Shown in pieces: positions 1 to 11,244 of a DNA stretch of 64,000 bases. The notes under the pieces were generated by a model, which saw only the letters and a list, made by a program, of their open reading frames with translations, was not told the origin of the DNA and ran no database searches. How positions within the stretch are numbered: the first letter of the stretch is position 1; every line of letters begins with the position of its first letter. Source of the DNA: Stagonosporopsis chrysanthemi. Lineage: Eukaryota > Ascomycota > Dothideomycetes > Pleosporales > Didymellaceae. Where the stretch lies: positions 91,272 through 155,271 of the forward strand of contig JAFISE010000070.1 in the NCBI GenBank assembly GCA_022560025.1. Direction: 5' to 3'. The translations under genes and the position numbers were made by a program.

Positions 1-579
1 CTCGTCACACTACTTGGGCCTATTAGCACTAAAGCGTACACTTATCGCAAGTCCAGTACACGAACGGACAAATGCATGCGGGGTTGTTGTACCTTAATCC
101 TTCTTTTTCTGCAGTTGGTACACCCAGTTTTAGACTTCCGATGATACCTTCGGGCATACATAACGATAGAGAAGAGTACGTCGCCTCAAGTCACGATGTC
201 ACGATGTTGTCGTGTAAGTCACAGTCCAGAAAAAGGAGCGGCTGGCAAGGGCCCGCAATTTCTCCGAGAAGGCTTCATTCGCGTCAGGAAGCGAGGCGCC
301 AGCCACCGGCCTGGCGCACTCGCACAGTATCGCCGTACATTGAGATTGATGTAAAGTCTCTATCGATGTTCTATGAGCAGCTCGCCATCACGCCTCAAGC
401 AGCAGGCTGTCGCCTCGCATCATCAGGTCTACCTGAGGTGGGGCACCGGTAGACTCGATTGCAAGGTTCAGCCCGCAAATGCAACGTTGGTCCGATAGCA
501 GCCACCCATGCATGCAGGTACAAGTACGATCGTAGTCGCCGTCGCTGCGGTCCTTCTGCGTTCACCCCAATTCCTCGAT
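1..579. other. Upstream region of the amidase gene, no gene seen
   Basis: Reading frames here are short and show no recognisable motif, and the base composition is mixed. It probably contains the amidase promoter and 5' UTR. An upstream in-frame ATG at 508 would add 24 residues ahead of the signal peptide, so I regard it as leader rather than coding. Confidence 0.5.
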
Positions 580-2364
580 ATGCCGAGCACGATGTACCGA
601 CTTGTCGCCGCCAGTTTGGGTGCCTTGAGCCTTGCGATTGGTACGGGTGCCCAGAATGCGTCCAGTATCCTTAACGTCGATCCACTCCAGCAACCATATC
701 CGTACGTTTTTCCGCCTCAAGAAGCTGCGGCTACTGCCGACCTGTTTCCAATGCCTGCCTGCCTTGGAACTACGCTTGAGGAGGCAACCATCGACCAATT
801 ATCGGGTTACTTGAGCAGCGGGAAACTTACATCTGTGGCACTTCTTCGGTGCTACTTGAAGAGAGTGCAGCAGGTCGATGAGTACACAAATTCCATCATC
901 CAACTCAACCCAGATGCTGAGGAAATTGCTGTCGCATTGGATGCCGAACGAGCGGCTGGTCATGTGCGCGGGCCGTTACACGGGATCCCATTCATCGTCA
1001 AGGACAATATCGCCACGAAGGACCAGATGGAGACGACGTGCGGGAGTTGGATGCTGCTAGGCAGCGTTGTGCCAAGGGATGCCCATGTGGTTGCGAAGCT
1101 ACGAGAAGCTGGTGCGCTTCTGATGGGCAAAGCCACACTTTCAGAGTGGGCTGACATGAGGTCCAACAACTATTCGGAAGGATACTCGCCGAGAGGAGGC
1201 CAAACAAGGAGTGCCTATAATCTTACGCTAAATCCTGGTGGAAGCAGCTCAGGTAGTGCCGTGGCTGTAGCAGCGAACATCGTAGCATTTTCGCTAGGCA
1301 CGGAAACGGATGGAAGCGTCATCAATCCTGCAGAGCGGAACGCATTGGCTGGGATCAAGCCGACAGTCGGATTGACTTCAAGAGCTGGCGTCGTCCCTGA
1401 AAGCATACACCAGGACAGTGTAGGTACTTTTGGTCGAACGATTCGCGATGCGGCATACGCATTTGATGCTATCTATGGGATCGACCCAAGGGACAACTAC
1501 ACTCTAGCACAAGAGGGGAAAGTTCCACTCGGCGGTTACGTGCAATACTTGACAAACAAGTACGCCCTGCAGAATGCAACTTTCGGCATCCCATGGGAAA
1601 GCTTCTGGACTTATGCCGATGAAGAACAACAGGCACAGCTCCTTGCAGTCGTATCGGCAGTTGAGGCAGCAGGTGCTACAATAATCAACAATACTGAGAT
1701 CCCCAGTCGAGAACTGACGGTGTCTCCTGATGGCTGGAATTGGGACTTTGGAACTACGCGTGGATTTCCGAACGAATCAGAGTATACAGTCGTAAAAGTC
1801 GACTTCTACAACAACATCAAAGCCTATCTGTCTGAGCTAGAGAACACCAACATCCGCTCCCTGGAGGATATTGTAGCATACAACTATGCTAATGACGGTG
1901 CCGAAGGCGGAAACCCATGGCCACTAGGCATCCCAGCCTTCTATTCTGGTCAAGACGGGTTTCTCGCGTCCTTGGAGACAAAGGGCGTCATGGATGAGAC
2001 CTACTATCAGGCACTTGCGTTCACACAAAAGGCTACTCGGGAAGATGGAATCGATGCAGCTCTTGCGAACAACGGATGGCCAGTTGACGCGTTGCTGGTT
2101 CCCTCGGATGTTGGACAATCCTATCAGCTTGCGGCTCAGGCTGGATATCCGGTAGTCACAATACCGGCAGGTGTGCGTTCGCGTTCATCAATGCCGTTCG
2201 GGCTAGCGTTGATGGGTACTGCATGGAGTGAGGCGACTCTGCTGAAGTGGGCGAGTGCAATCGAGGACCTGCAGCTTAGTACTGAGGGTTTGCCAAAGAG
2301 GACTCTGCCAAAGTGGCATGGGTACAAAGAGAGGAACATACCTGTCCCATTCCTGGATTCATAG
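580..2364 (+). CDS. Secreted amidase (amidase signature family)
   Basis: This single-exon gene encodes 594 residues when started at 580. Amidase-signature enzymes hydrolyse amide bonds through a Ser-cisSer-Lys triad. All three residues are visible: Lys141 in FIVKDN, cis-Ser222 in the glycine/serine-rich GGSSSGSA motif, and nucleophile Ser246 in TETDGS. The 24-residue gap between the two serines is the family spacing. The N-terminus after the ATG at 580 (or the one at 592) is a typical signal peptide ending near GTGAQ, and several NxS/T sites follow, so the enzyme probably enters the secretory pathway. Fungal secreted members of this type act on unknown amides, so the substrate cannot be told. 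The gene is convergent with the HET gene at 2486-4207, with only about 120 bp between stop codons. Confidence 0.9.
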   Translation: MPSTMYRLVAASLGALSLAIGTGAQNASSILNVDPLQQPYPYVFPPQEAAATADLFPMPACLGTTLEEATIDQLSGYLSSGKLTSVALLRCYLKRVQQVDEYTNSIIQLNPDAEEIAVALDAERAAGHVRGPLHGIPFIVKDNIATKDQMETTCGSWMLLGSVVPRDAHVVAKLREAGALLMGKATLSEWADMRSNNYSEGYSPRGGQTRSAYNLTLNPGGSSSGSAVAVAANIVAFSLGTETDGSVINPAERNALAGIKPTVGLTSRAGVVPESIHQDSVGTFGRTIRDAAYAFDAIYGIDPRDNYTLAQEGKVPLGGYVQYLTNKYALQNATFGIPWESFWTYADEEQQAQLLAVVSAVEAAGATIINNTEIPSRELTVSPDGWNWDFGTTRGFPNESEYTVVKVDFYNNIKAYLSELENTNIRSLEDIVAYNYANDGAEGGNPWPLGIPAFYSGQDGFLASLETKGVMDETYYQALAFTQKATREDGIDAALANNGWPVDALLVPSDVGQSYQLAAQAGYPVVTIPAGVRSRSSMPFGLALMGTAWSEATLLKWASAIEDLQLSTEGLPKRTLPKWHGYKERNIPVPFLDS

Positions 2365-2485
2365 ATGAGACCCTCTGTCGAAAGATACATTCGAAGCGCC
2401 ATTCATCATTGTGACTTGCGCAAGGACGTTCATGCTTCGCACTTTTCACGCACGTGGATTGTTGACATTCCGTACATTCCGTGCT

Positions 2486-4207
2486 TCAGCGTAACTCGAG
2501 GTATTCTAAGTCATACTCAGAGTCCAATGCTTCCCCTTCCATGATCCCGTGTATGTAAGCGTCTCCAAGCACTTCGAAGTAGCCGTCATGTGGTCTGAGT
2601 ACGAACGGAACTCGGCCGCCTGTCAAAGCGGCCACGACATCCCCTGGCTGGCTGAGTTTGGGAGCCCAGCCCATGAGGCCTTTTTCTGTAGTGCAAAACG
2701 TCCGTCCCTTGCTCACAGAAGCAATGCTGTCTGTGACACTACGAAGTTGATGGTCACTGGTCTGATACGTTGTGCGAGGTCCTCTGAACCACTCTTCCCA
2801 GCTCTCAAAGCATCGGAACGAGACTAGTCGACGTTTGCTGATGTGTCCTCGCTGTTGAGACCCCACATCTTCAATCCCACCACACATAGTGAGCCAGAAA
2901 GCTTCTTTCCGTGTCTGATAATGGCCGCGATAGAACGCGGCGTTGTCTGGCTTAGCGATTTCGTACATATCGTCTAGTATCTCATTACAATATGAGCGAG
3001 TCTTGCGATATGACCCAAGACGCCTTGATACCATGGTGACAATTCTATCAACCATAAGACCCTTGACATTAATGGCACCAGGAGCAGCTTTGAAGTCTGC
3101 CGACTTGCCTTGACAAGCACTGTATCTGCCGAGGTTACGAAATCTCGACGTCCAGTCACTACTATACTCCCTCCCAATCTCAACTGTCCAGTCAGGAACG
3201 AAAGAAGGTACGTCAAGATTTCGAGGTTGGTTTGGGACGATGTGACTGAGGATGTCGAGCTTTCCTGTCCGTTGAATGAGCGCAACTGTGATCTGTTCGT
3301 ATACTCTTTCCACAGGCAGGGTGTAGTCGGCTTTCAAAAGACCAGCATACCGCTGTGCTGCAAGAGCCAGGACTCCGTACACCTTGTCGCGAGGGTCAGC
3401 TGCTTGTCGTGCTCGGAGGAAGCCAAGACTATACGAAAAGTCCTGCTCGGCATAAGACTGCTTCACGGATTCCAGAGCAAGCATCGGCTGTAGCGAGTCT
3501 CCTATCTGGAACAAGAAGTCTGAAGATAGTTGCATGCCACAGCAATCGAGACTCTTCACATGGCGACGAAAATGGTCTAGACATCGGAGAAGGACGCCAC
3601 CATCAAGCGTATGCTGTCCAGACTGGAAAGTCGAAGACTTTGCAAGAATCCATTCTTGTGCAGTCCATATACGCGTCCACCATGGTCTCGTCAGTAACGA
3701 CCTGACTGACATCGCGATTCGTTCTGCGTTGCGTTCTACTCGATCCGAAGGCAGATGTTCACCACCAGTATGCCCAAATTCTTGAAGAAAATCGAAAGCG
3801 AGACCAGCGTCAGAACGAGGCTCGCCAAGCCACACGATGACATTTGAGGCTTTGGAATATATATCGTTCATTCTTGAGACTTGATGTGAGCGCTCCAGGA
3901 TATTGTGTTGATCGATACAGATTGCATCTACCCATATGATGCGTGATTTGTCTGCATATCGAAGGGCTCTCAAGATTGAGAGAAGATTCGCCGTTACTGC
4001 GAACTGGTTTCCTCCCAACTGTACAGTCCTGTCAAACACAGGCTCTCCCCATGCATAAGACAGAGCCTCATAGTCACAGTATTGACCTCCTGCGCTCAGT
4101 GAAGTGATGCTGAAATGACAGACAATGCTGTGCCGTCGGTGTGGTGTAGGCGTGAGGTGCAGCAGTCTGATCTGGTGCTGGGACGTATCAAGGGCGGTAT
4201 AATGCAT
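2486..4207 (-). CDS. HET-domain protein (heterokaryon incompatibility), 573 aa
   Basis: This single-exon gene encodes 573 residues. The N-terminal third carries a classical HET domain: YEALSYAWG at residues 46-54, IIWVDAICIDQ at about 90-100, then the conserved Q-V-x-x-M-x-x-I-Y-x-x-A run and a VIVWLGEP strand. HET domains are fungal TIR-like cell-death modules used in vegetative incompatibility and possibly in defence. The C-terminal half has no repeat or NTPase that I recognise, which is usual for short stand-alone HET proteins. The start is the only ATG placed just upstream of the domain. It lies 2.9 kb from a second HET gene on the opposite strand and 7 kb from an NLR gene, which suggests a recognition locus. 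Partner and trigger are unknown. Confidence 0.9.
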   Translation of the reverse strand: MHYTALDTSQHQIRLLHLTPTPHRRHSIVCHFSITSLSAGGQYCDYEALSYAWGEPVFDRTVQLGGNQFAVTANLLSILRALRYADKSRIIWVDAICIDQHNILERSHQVSRMNDIYSKASNVIVWLGEPRSDAGLAFDFLQEFGHTGGEHLPSDRVERNAERIAMSVRSLLTRPWWTRIWTAQEWILAKSSTFQSGQHTLDGGVLLRCLDHFRRHVKSLDCCGMQLSSDFLFQIGDSLQPMLALESVKQSYAEQDFSYSLGFLRARQAADPRDKVYGVLALAAQRYAGLLKADYTLPVERVYEQITVALIQRTGKLDILSHIVPNQPRNLDVPSFVPDWTVEIGREYSSDWTSRFRNLGRYSACQGKSADFKAAPGAINVKGLMVDRIVTMVSRRLGSYRKTRSYCNEILDDMYEIAKPDNAAFYRGHYQTRKEAFWLTMCGGIEDVGSQQRGHISKRRLVSFRCFESWEEWFRGPRTTYQTSDHQLRSVTDSIASVSKGRTFCTTEKGLMGWAPKLSQPGDVVAALTGGRVPFVLRPHDGYFEVLGDAYIHGIMEGEALDSEYDLEYLELR

Positions 4208-5837
4208 GGTGATACAAACGTGGCTGAGGACATCATCGTTGGTGAGTCTATTGTTGGTTGGAGGGTGGGGTAGTGGGGTAAAAAAGCGAAATCATTACGC
4301 TAATCTAGTCTGATAGGCAGCAGGTCTAGGGTCCTTATACGTAGCAACAAACACATGTAGATCACATCTCCAATACATTTTACACTGTGTATATCTAAGC
4401 TCAAGACAATGTTCATGCTCGGTAACTGAAGCAGCGGTTTGTCTCTCGATCTACGGGAAAAATAAAGTAAGCGCATGTATTCACAGTCACCCGGTGCCAA
4501 TTTTCAGTGATATCTGCGACATGGGGCTATGTTCCCGGCTTCCGTACGACGCACTGCGATTTGCTGGCGCGGGACGCGCCCTTTCTGTCATCCTGCGGTC
4601 GACATATCATATGCAGATACCTGGCGGCCAAGACTCGTAGGCATCTGGGTCTTGAAATGCCCATTTGTGCAACCATACACTTGAGTCTGCCACGCCACGG
4701 GCTTACTTCCCGATTAACCGCCCACAGAGGCTCAGATGCGGTGCTGTAATGAGTATATAATTGCTTGCAGAAACGAAAAAGGGTTCATCACGAGCTCTGA
4801 AGACCGCATGTTCAACATGGCCGACGTCCTGGTCCCCAATGGCCGAGTGACTTCGCCCGAGCCTAACTCACACTGTGGAGCCCACGGCCGAGGCGTAGGA
4901 AGCCTATATTAAAGAGCTGGTGGCGAGTCAGCATGTGTTTGCTGGTCTGGCGAGCTGCGGGCCAGGTTACTCCAATGGAGAGGGAGATCAGTTCAAGATG
5001 ATGAAAAATGAGCCTGAGGCTCAGTATAAGCTTGCGAGGGCAGGAGAGATGGGTAAGGGCTTCTTGGGCTGGTTGAGCAAACTCGAGACATGGCAGGCCA
5101 ACGACAACTTGGATGGTATAGAGCTTCATGCAATCTAACGCCAACTGTATCGCCCTTATAGTTCTCACTGTACGTTATGGGACATACGATAGTGATCTTG
5201 GGAGCGAGTTCAAAGTCCACGCCTTGCCACGACGGCAGTCAGCAGTACGCAGCGACCTCACCTGTTACGTGCAATCAATACCGATTTCAAGGGTTGTATT
5301 CTATTCTAGCTTTTTTCAAGTGAGGTTGACAACTTCCAAATACAATTTTCTCTGATCCAAGACATCGGTCTTATTGCACTGTTCCATGATTCAATTTTTG
5401 TTGTGGCAAAAGGACGGCACCAGTCTCCCATAACGATGCCGTGGCTTGAAACCCTGTCCGGACAGTGTCATGACAAAGTTCCTATATGATATCTGCCAGG
5501 TATTGTCAAGTCAATGTGCTAAGTGTATCCATCTCTTGTCTTCGATTGATCCAGTGTTCCAAAATAAAGAAGATATCAATCCTGGAAGCTTGTGCTCCCC
5601 GAGGGTTGAAGTCTTCAACTTCGAAGCGATGTCATTAGAAGCTGGCGAGAGTACAAGCAAGCTGAAAAAATGATCACAATTCCGCAGTCTCAAGCCAAGG
5701 GAACCGGGCTTGATGATTCAGCTCATAATCACGTTAGATAATAGGCATAATCGGCTCTAGTGGTCGTTCGCGTGACCTAAACAAGGTACCGAGACACTGT
5801 GGAGAAAATTTTCGGATTTGAGGTACTGCAATGTAGT
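4208..5837. other. Intergenic region between HET gene and membrane-protein gene
   Basis: About 1.6 kb with only short overlapping frames on both strands, none showing a domain or a plausible splice partner. The first few hundred bases should hold the promoter of the minus-strand HET gene, and the far end the 3' UTR of the membrane-protein gene. I see no transposon signature. Confidence 0.5.
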
Positions 5838-7117
5838 CTAACGATTCGCGATGGCGTTCCTCCTGGTCTTCACAGTATCCCTGTAGCCTTTCCACTTAGT
5901 CTGCTCGTCTTCTTCCAATGTCCCCGGAAAGAAGGTCTCAAGCATGCTACTCCCAATCCCAGGGATCTCCTCTTCAATTGCAAATAGTGCAGGCATGACT
6001 TTCGGTTTCGCGACAACTTTCTCAAACGTCAACGGTAGTCCGTACGCAGATGGATCACGCCGCCAGCCCGCAACTACAATGTTCTGCACAATCCCGATAC
6101 CGCCCACGGCAAGCAGAAACCAGGTATGCGTCTTGATTCCTGAAGCACAAATAAGCAGTATGATCCAAAATACAGCGAGCAAGACGATGATGGTGCGGGT
6201 AGTCAGGGAAGCGGTAAAGTCGACATTCGTCTGGCCCGCCGCAAGGCTCTCGAGATCCAACCCATGCCCTGGATCTCGAATAACGATAGCGTGCTGCGAA
6301 CCGTTGCCACGGGTAATGATCATGTCTTTGGGTTTATCGAGACGTCGGCACGACCATTTCTCCGTTTTCCATTGTCGAAGTGATCCAGAAAGGAAGGCTA
6401 GCAGAATCCCGGCGAAGGTTATAAGCAGGATGGACCAGTCTCCCCATATCCCGAATGGAATGGCAGCAACTCCTAGTTGGAAGATGGCGACTGCAAAACC
6501 ACTCCAGTACAGGACGTCCCGGGACACCACACCGGGTGCGGCACATTCGGCGCGGTAAATAGCAATGCACAGCCCAGCTTGCGTAGGCCGCTCTTGCAAA
6601 CTTCCAGAGCCTTTGGTTTTTGCTTCAGCTTTTTGCTTGTCCATCTCCCATCTCTCTTCGATGATCTCATCCACCTTCACACGCACATCAGCATGCGTCC
6701 AGCTCTCGTAATCGCGCACGATACGCCCCAACACCCAACTTGTGTTGTCGCGACTGTACCCAGATTTGCCATTGATCATTATGCAATCGCAATCCGGCGG
6801 CGGCATGAGTTTGTTCGCGCCGACTGCCGAGACAACGGCGGTCACGGCGTATGCGACCCATCCTATACATCTATAAGCTCACCGATCAGAATGTTGTGGG
6901 GTATTTGTGCAGGCGCACCAAAAGAGAAGGTCACGGGCGTCAACCCTGTGCCTGCAAGTTGCGCGAGCGCGTGTCCCACCACATCGCCGCCGAGGATAAG
7001 AAGTACAGAGAAAACATCGCCAGGGTTTGTGAGCTGGTCTCTGAACTCGCTGGATGGGAGCTCGAGGTTGAAGACTGCGCGCTGCGCGAGCGCACGGATG
7101 CTGGCAACCGGAGCCAT
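5838..7117 (-). CDS. Conserved multi-pass membrane protein, 407 aa
   Basis: Two exons, 7117-6919 and 6862-5838, are joined across a 56-nt intron (GTGCGC donor, GTATAG acceptor) that keeps frame and restores the continuous segment FSFG-WVAYAV. The protein has an N-terminal hydrophobic stretch (SVLLILGGDVVG, then WVAYAVTAVVSAVG), a soluble stretch rich in charged residues at about 100-155, then a long hydrophobic block (FAVAIFQLGVAAIPFGIW and the helix after it) and two more helices (IIVLLAVFWIILLICASG and FLLAVGGIGIVQNIVVAG). This matches a fungal family of hypothetical membrane proteins whose function I do not know. It lies between two divergent HET genes. Whether that is meaningful is open. 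The start at 7117 was chosen because it directly precedes the conserved N-terminus; upstream frames look non-coding. Confidence 0.8.
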
Positions 7118-7748
7118 CGTGTGCAGCCGGACGGTGCTACGGATCAACGATAGCGATAGTTGGAGATTAGACGCGAGGCGTGCATGCCTCTTAGTTTTAT
7201 TCCTCAAATACTGCAGACTGCAGTAGTGAGCTGAGCTCGCTAGTGCTGCGCTGCGCCTTGGGCGCCAGCTAGTTGATGCATCGACCTCAGCTGAACAACA
7301 AACAGCGAACGCCACTGGTGACCTCGCATGGGTGCCGTCTTCCTGCAGTCAACGAATTCTTCCGCCACCTAATCTGCCAGCTTCACAGCTACGTTTGCAT
7401 GATGTATAGAGCATGCTATATAGCGGCGCTGTTCCTCCCAGAGTCTCACAGAAGCAAGGTTCAGCTTCGGAACCCCGCCATCAACATCGTCGCGTGTCTA
7501 ACCAGCAACATGTTCGCTGTTCAGCAAGCACAGCTGAAACAAATCAGTATATATTGGACTCTAGTCTGCGGCTGAATAGCGATGGAGATCTAGAAGGCCA
7601 GGATGCATTTAGAGGCACGGACAAGGGCCGGGCCGTCCGTCTGGCATATTACAAATACAAGCAGTATGCTCGAATGTCTGCCCAGAGAGTACGGAAGAGT
7701 TAGTAAAAAAAAGGAAGAGGGCAGCATCAACTGCTCGGCAGCTCCAGA
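7118..7748. other. Divergent promoter region, membrane protein / HET gene
   Basis: This 0.63-kb region separates two divergently transcribed genes, so it should hold both promoters. A purine-rich stretch (TTAGTAAAAAAAAGG, near 7700) lies just before the HET start. No further gene is visible. Confidence 0.45.
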
Positions 7749-10409
7749 ATGGCCTTCGTACCGGAACCCTATCGACCAGAGAGCGAGTCAATGATGGAAG
7801 GAATCCCATGGACCCTTCCTTCTGGTGTATATTCCAACTCATTAGACGGGTCCGACTTCGATACGTATCCCGAGCAGTCTGGCTGGCTTCCACGCAGCGG
7901 CAAAGAATGGGATACCCTCATATATCACAACGATCAGGATTTCCATGCTTTTTTACAAACGTGGCTTCTATCAGGCCTCCTCAGTTTCATGTTCCAAAGA
8001 CCAATCGACATAGCAGAACTGATACCCGAAGGCCACAAGGCTCGTGCCAAGAACAAGATTCCTGCCGACAGAGTTCTGACGCCTGAAATGCTGACACCAC
8101 TGGTCGAGGAACTTAGTGCGTTGCCTGGCTCTCATGAGGATATCTACTGTCGCAGACGCTGCTGGTGGAGAGTGAAGCGCATCCACTACAAATTGGACAC
8201 GTACGGTGAAGGTGGGTACATCCGAACGCTAACTGACGATGAGGGGGCCTTTCAATACACCCTCGAGAGTTGGATGACTGCATTCGACTTCCCCGATCCA
8301 CGTCCACATTCCGATCGTCTCCTCCTCGACATCCTTTTGGTGTTTTTCGAATCTGTGCTCTGGCAGGAACGCACGTCTGACGATAAGCGGTCTCCGAACG
8401 GATTATTCTCGGCGATTGAAAATCTGAAGCCTGTCGCCATCAACAAAAGGTCCTTCGGGTTCTTGATAGACATCACTGGACAATGTCCGAGCACAATCTA
8501 TCGTTTGTATTCGAGACTACAATCCCCGGCGTACTGGTACTTTCTTCACATGCAAGCCTGGTCCGACAAAAAAGCTGAGCACACGTCTTGCTCTATACGC
8601 CATTGCGAATCAACGAGCATTGACCATGGCCAGTACAGACGTCGGCACTTTGATTGCTGTTGCGGAGACACATGTAAGGACCTGCAGGCGAGTCAGTCAG
8701 ATCTTCTTGATATCCTGCAAGAAGATCGACTACCTCTGATAAAACTTCATGGCGAAGAAGGAGAGGCCGAATTGGTCTTTACTTCATCTACAAAGATCGA
8801 TCCTGTACCTTACGTGGCCATATCTCACGTCTGGTCCGACGGACTTGGCCACGATAGTGATAACGCTCTTTACCAGTGTCAGGCCCAGCACATCTCCAAC
8901 ATGGTCCGTGGACTGACAGATTCAAACCTTTCAGTAAACGCCATCTGGATGGACACTGTGTGCGTACCGCGCAAGACGACATCATCTTCAGAAGACGATG
9001 CGTTCCGCAAAGCCAAACGAAAAGCCATCTCACTCATCCGAACATCGTTTCTCGAAGCGACTGCTGTGTTGGTGCTAGACGCCTGGCTGATGTCCATGCC
9101 TCTCAGCAACTTATCAGACACCGAGATTTTGATGCGGATTCTCAATTCACCATGGAACACTCGACTCTGGACGTTCCAGGAAGGAGCAATGGCACAGAAG
9201 CTGCTCTTTCAATTTTCAGACGGCTTATATGACATTGATGAGGGCATGGTCCGGTTTCGACAGCTGAAAGACATCTTCGTCATCCACACTCTCAAACGAA
9301 GCATTGAGCGGCTCTACACCCAGCTGCGAGGCTTCTACAGAGAAGGCTGCTGCATCACCCACAAACTCAACGATGCCGTCAAAGCAGTCCGCCTGCGGGC
9401 CTCAACTCTAGCAGCAGACGAACCGCTCTGTCTCGCCGCGCTTCTCGACCTTGACCTCTCCGTCCTCGCTCCACTGGCAGACGAAGAACGCATGGTAGCC
9501 TTCTGGCGTTTAACGCAACGCCCTTCCTTCGAACTCTTCGTCCTCAAGGCCCCGCGCCTGCAAACCCCCGGTTTCCGCTGGGCCCCGCAGACTCTACTTC
9601 TCCACTACGATCGCGCCGCGGCCTTCGCACCAGCCCCAGACACGTACCCGCTCTTGCCACGGTCCGAACACTCCACGGACGCCACACAGTATGGCTTCCA
9701 CATGGCTTCCCTCGACGGCAATTTGAACGCTATCACCACAGCATTCGATCTCGGGTCCGACCCAAGGATGCCGCTGGAGCACGTTGTGTTCCAGATCGAA
9801 GCGGACCTAACATCCCATCCGAGTGCGACGTGGACACGTATCTCAGACACCCAGGGCAAGAACCCGAAGATTGAGATGCAGAAGCACTATGGCACGAGGC
9901 AAATAGTCTTTATCCTGCTTGCGGACGAGAGGTCAGATGAACTTTCTTTTGGCGCGTTCGAACAGGACTTTGGGGGCTTGACGCGTGAAGGATTTCTGGT
10001 TGCGCTGAGGAACGATGTGGATAATACCATGATTCAATGCGGGGAGATCAAACACCGCGCTGAGTTGCCTTGCGAGAAGTGCGTGCCCCAGCGCCCACAA
10101 ACTCCCGATGGCTCCCTTGCTCGTGCAGTAGAGCCCCTGACCATCGCCGATAGCAACCTTGCCGCACTCCACGGCGACTGTGGCGAGCGCCGGCCGCACG
10201 AGCATTGGAAAGAGACGATCTATATTTGCCCAGCGCGAATGAAATTGCTCAACAACATTGATGGTCCAAATAGAGCGCGGCTGCAGAAGTTTCGCGAGGA
10301 CTTCAACGTCTTCAGGAACAGGAGGTTGGACGAGGAACTTGGAGATCTGAGTGTGCCGTCTGGTGCTTCGATAGGACAATGGCAGCAGAGGTACTGGAGG
10401 ATAACATAG
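7749..10409 (+). CDS. Large HET-domain protein, 886 aa
   Basis: This single-exon gene has a true ATG at 7749. The HET domain lies in the middle of the protein: YVAISHVWSDG from about residue 355, AIWMDTVCVPR at about 398, and a TAVLVLDAWL strand followed by a PWNTRLWTFQEG segment, the usual end of the domain. Ahead of it, at about 278-310, is a cysteine- and histidine-rich patch (including HFDCCCGDTC) of the sort seen in long HET proteins with an N-terminal extension. The C-terminal 350 residues have no known domain. The arrangement, with a long N-terminal region and a central HET domain, differs from the neighbouring 573-residue HET protein, so the two are not recent duplicates. It is likely to act in incompatibility or regulated cell death. 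The ligand is unknown. Confidence 0.88.
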   Translation: MAFVPEPYRPESESMMEGIPWTLPSGVYSNSLDGSDFDTYPEQSGWLPRSGKEWDTLIYHNDQDFHAFLQTWLLSGLLSFMFQRPIDIAELIPEGHKARAKNKIPADRVLTPEMLTPLVEELSALPGSHEDIYCRRRCWWRVKRIHYKLDTYGEGGYIRTLTDDEGAFQYTLESWMTAFDFPDPRPHSDRLLLDILLVFFESVLWQERTSDDKRSPNGLFSAIENLKPVAINKRSFGFLIDITGQCPSTIYRLYSRLQSPAYWYFLHMQAWSDKKAEHTSCSIRHCESTSIDHGQYRRRHFDCCCGDTCKDLQASQSDLLDILQEDRLPLIKLHGEEGEAELVFTSSTKIDPVPYVAISHVWSDGLGHDSDNALYQCQAQHISNMVRGLTDSNLSVNAIWMDTVCVPRKTTSSSEDDAFRKAKRKAISLIRTSFLEATAVLVLDAWLMSMPLSNLSDTEILMRILNSPWNTRLWTFQEGAMAQKLLFQFSDGLYDIDEGMVRFRQLKDIFVIHTLKRSIERLYTQLRGFYREGCCITHKLNDAVKAVRLRASTLAADEPLCLAALLDLDLSVLAPLADEERMVAFWRLTQRPSFELFVLKAPRLQTPGFRWAPQTLLLHYDRAAAFAPAPDTYPLLPRSEHSTDATQYGFHMASLDGNLNAITTAFDLGSDPRMPLEHVVFQIEADLTSHPSATWTRISDTQGKNPKIEMQKHYGTRQIVFILLADERSDELSFGAFEQDFGGLTREGFLVALRNDVDNTMIQCGEIKHRAELPCEKCVPQRPQTPDGSLARAVEPLTIADSNLAALHGDCGERRPHEHWKETIYICPARMKLLNNIDGPNRARLQKFREDFNVFRNRRLDEELGDLSVPSGASIGQWQQRYWRIT

Positions 10410-11244
10410 TCGACTTTGTGTCCTTTTTGCTTATCTGCGTCTACTAGAATTACCATATGTACCTATTCAACTACTAAGCTAGCTCAGTGTGTCTACTTCT
10501 CCGAGCCTGGCGATGCATACTTTCAGCCTGCTAAGTTCTGACAGCTGGCACCAGCCATCATCTTCTCATTTCTCCGGTCTTGCTTCCCGCAACGTTGCAC
10601 CGAACATGCGATGTCAGGTTTTGTGGGGCGCATGAGGCACGATGGTAGTTCGCATTTGAGCGCAGAATTTAGCGCCGCGGCAGGAGGCGACGCGAGTAGC
10701 GATGAGACAACCCAGATCTGCACCCTTCACACACGATCACTCTGTATCGCTTCGTCACCCTAGAGTACTCTGTGGGCAATATGCAAACCTCAAGCGATTT
10801 GAGGAGTTGTTATGTTTCGCACAATAGCACGTAAGTTTGTGGCTGCTGAGATCTATCCTGCGCGCCTCAGGAGCTGCCTCAGCCGGAGCTGGAGGGACTT
10901 CACCGGTTTTGCCTCATTTGTCTTACACCGATGGACGTTGCAGATTACGAGGCGCGCAACAACCCTTTTGATCAGCTTCACGGGAGATTGAATGCTAAAA
11001 CATCTCAGATTGGCTGCTCGATTGCATCCACCCCTGTACTGTGGCTGGAAACAGGAATATGATCTTACCATCTGACACTTTACACAATTATTGATGGCTC
11101 CACTTACATGCGTCTAACCTACTGTGTTGCTTTTTGGCGTGCAAACTTACAGTCTGCTGAGCCTGCACTTTCCAGTCATTCGCTCCATCACTCTGAATCT
11201 TCCAGTATCGAAGTTGATCAGAAGAGCTAACTCAGCAGTCAGCC
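10410..11244. other. Intergenic region upstream of the NLR gene
   Basis: About 0.8 kb with no supported gene. It holds the 3' end of the HET gene and the promoter of the NLR gene. I see no repeat. Confidence 0.5.
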
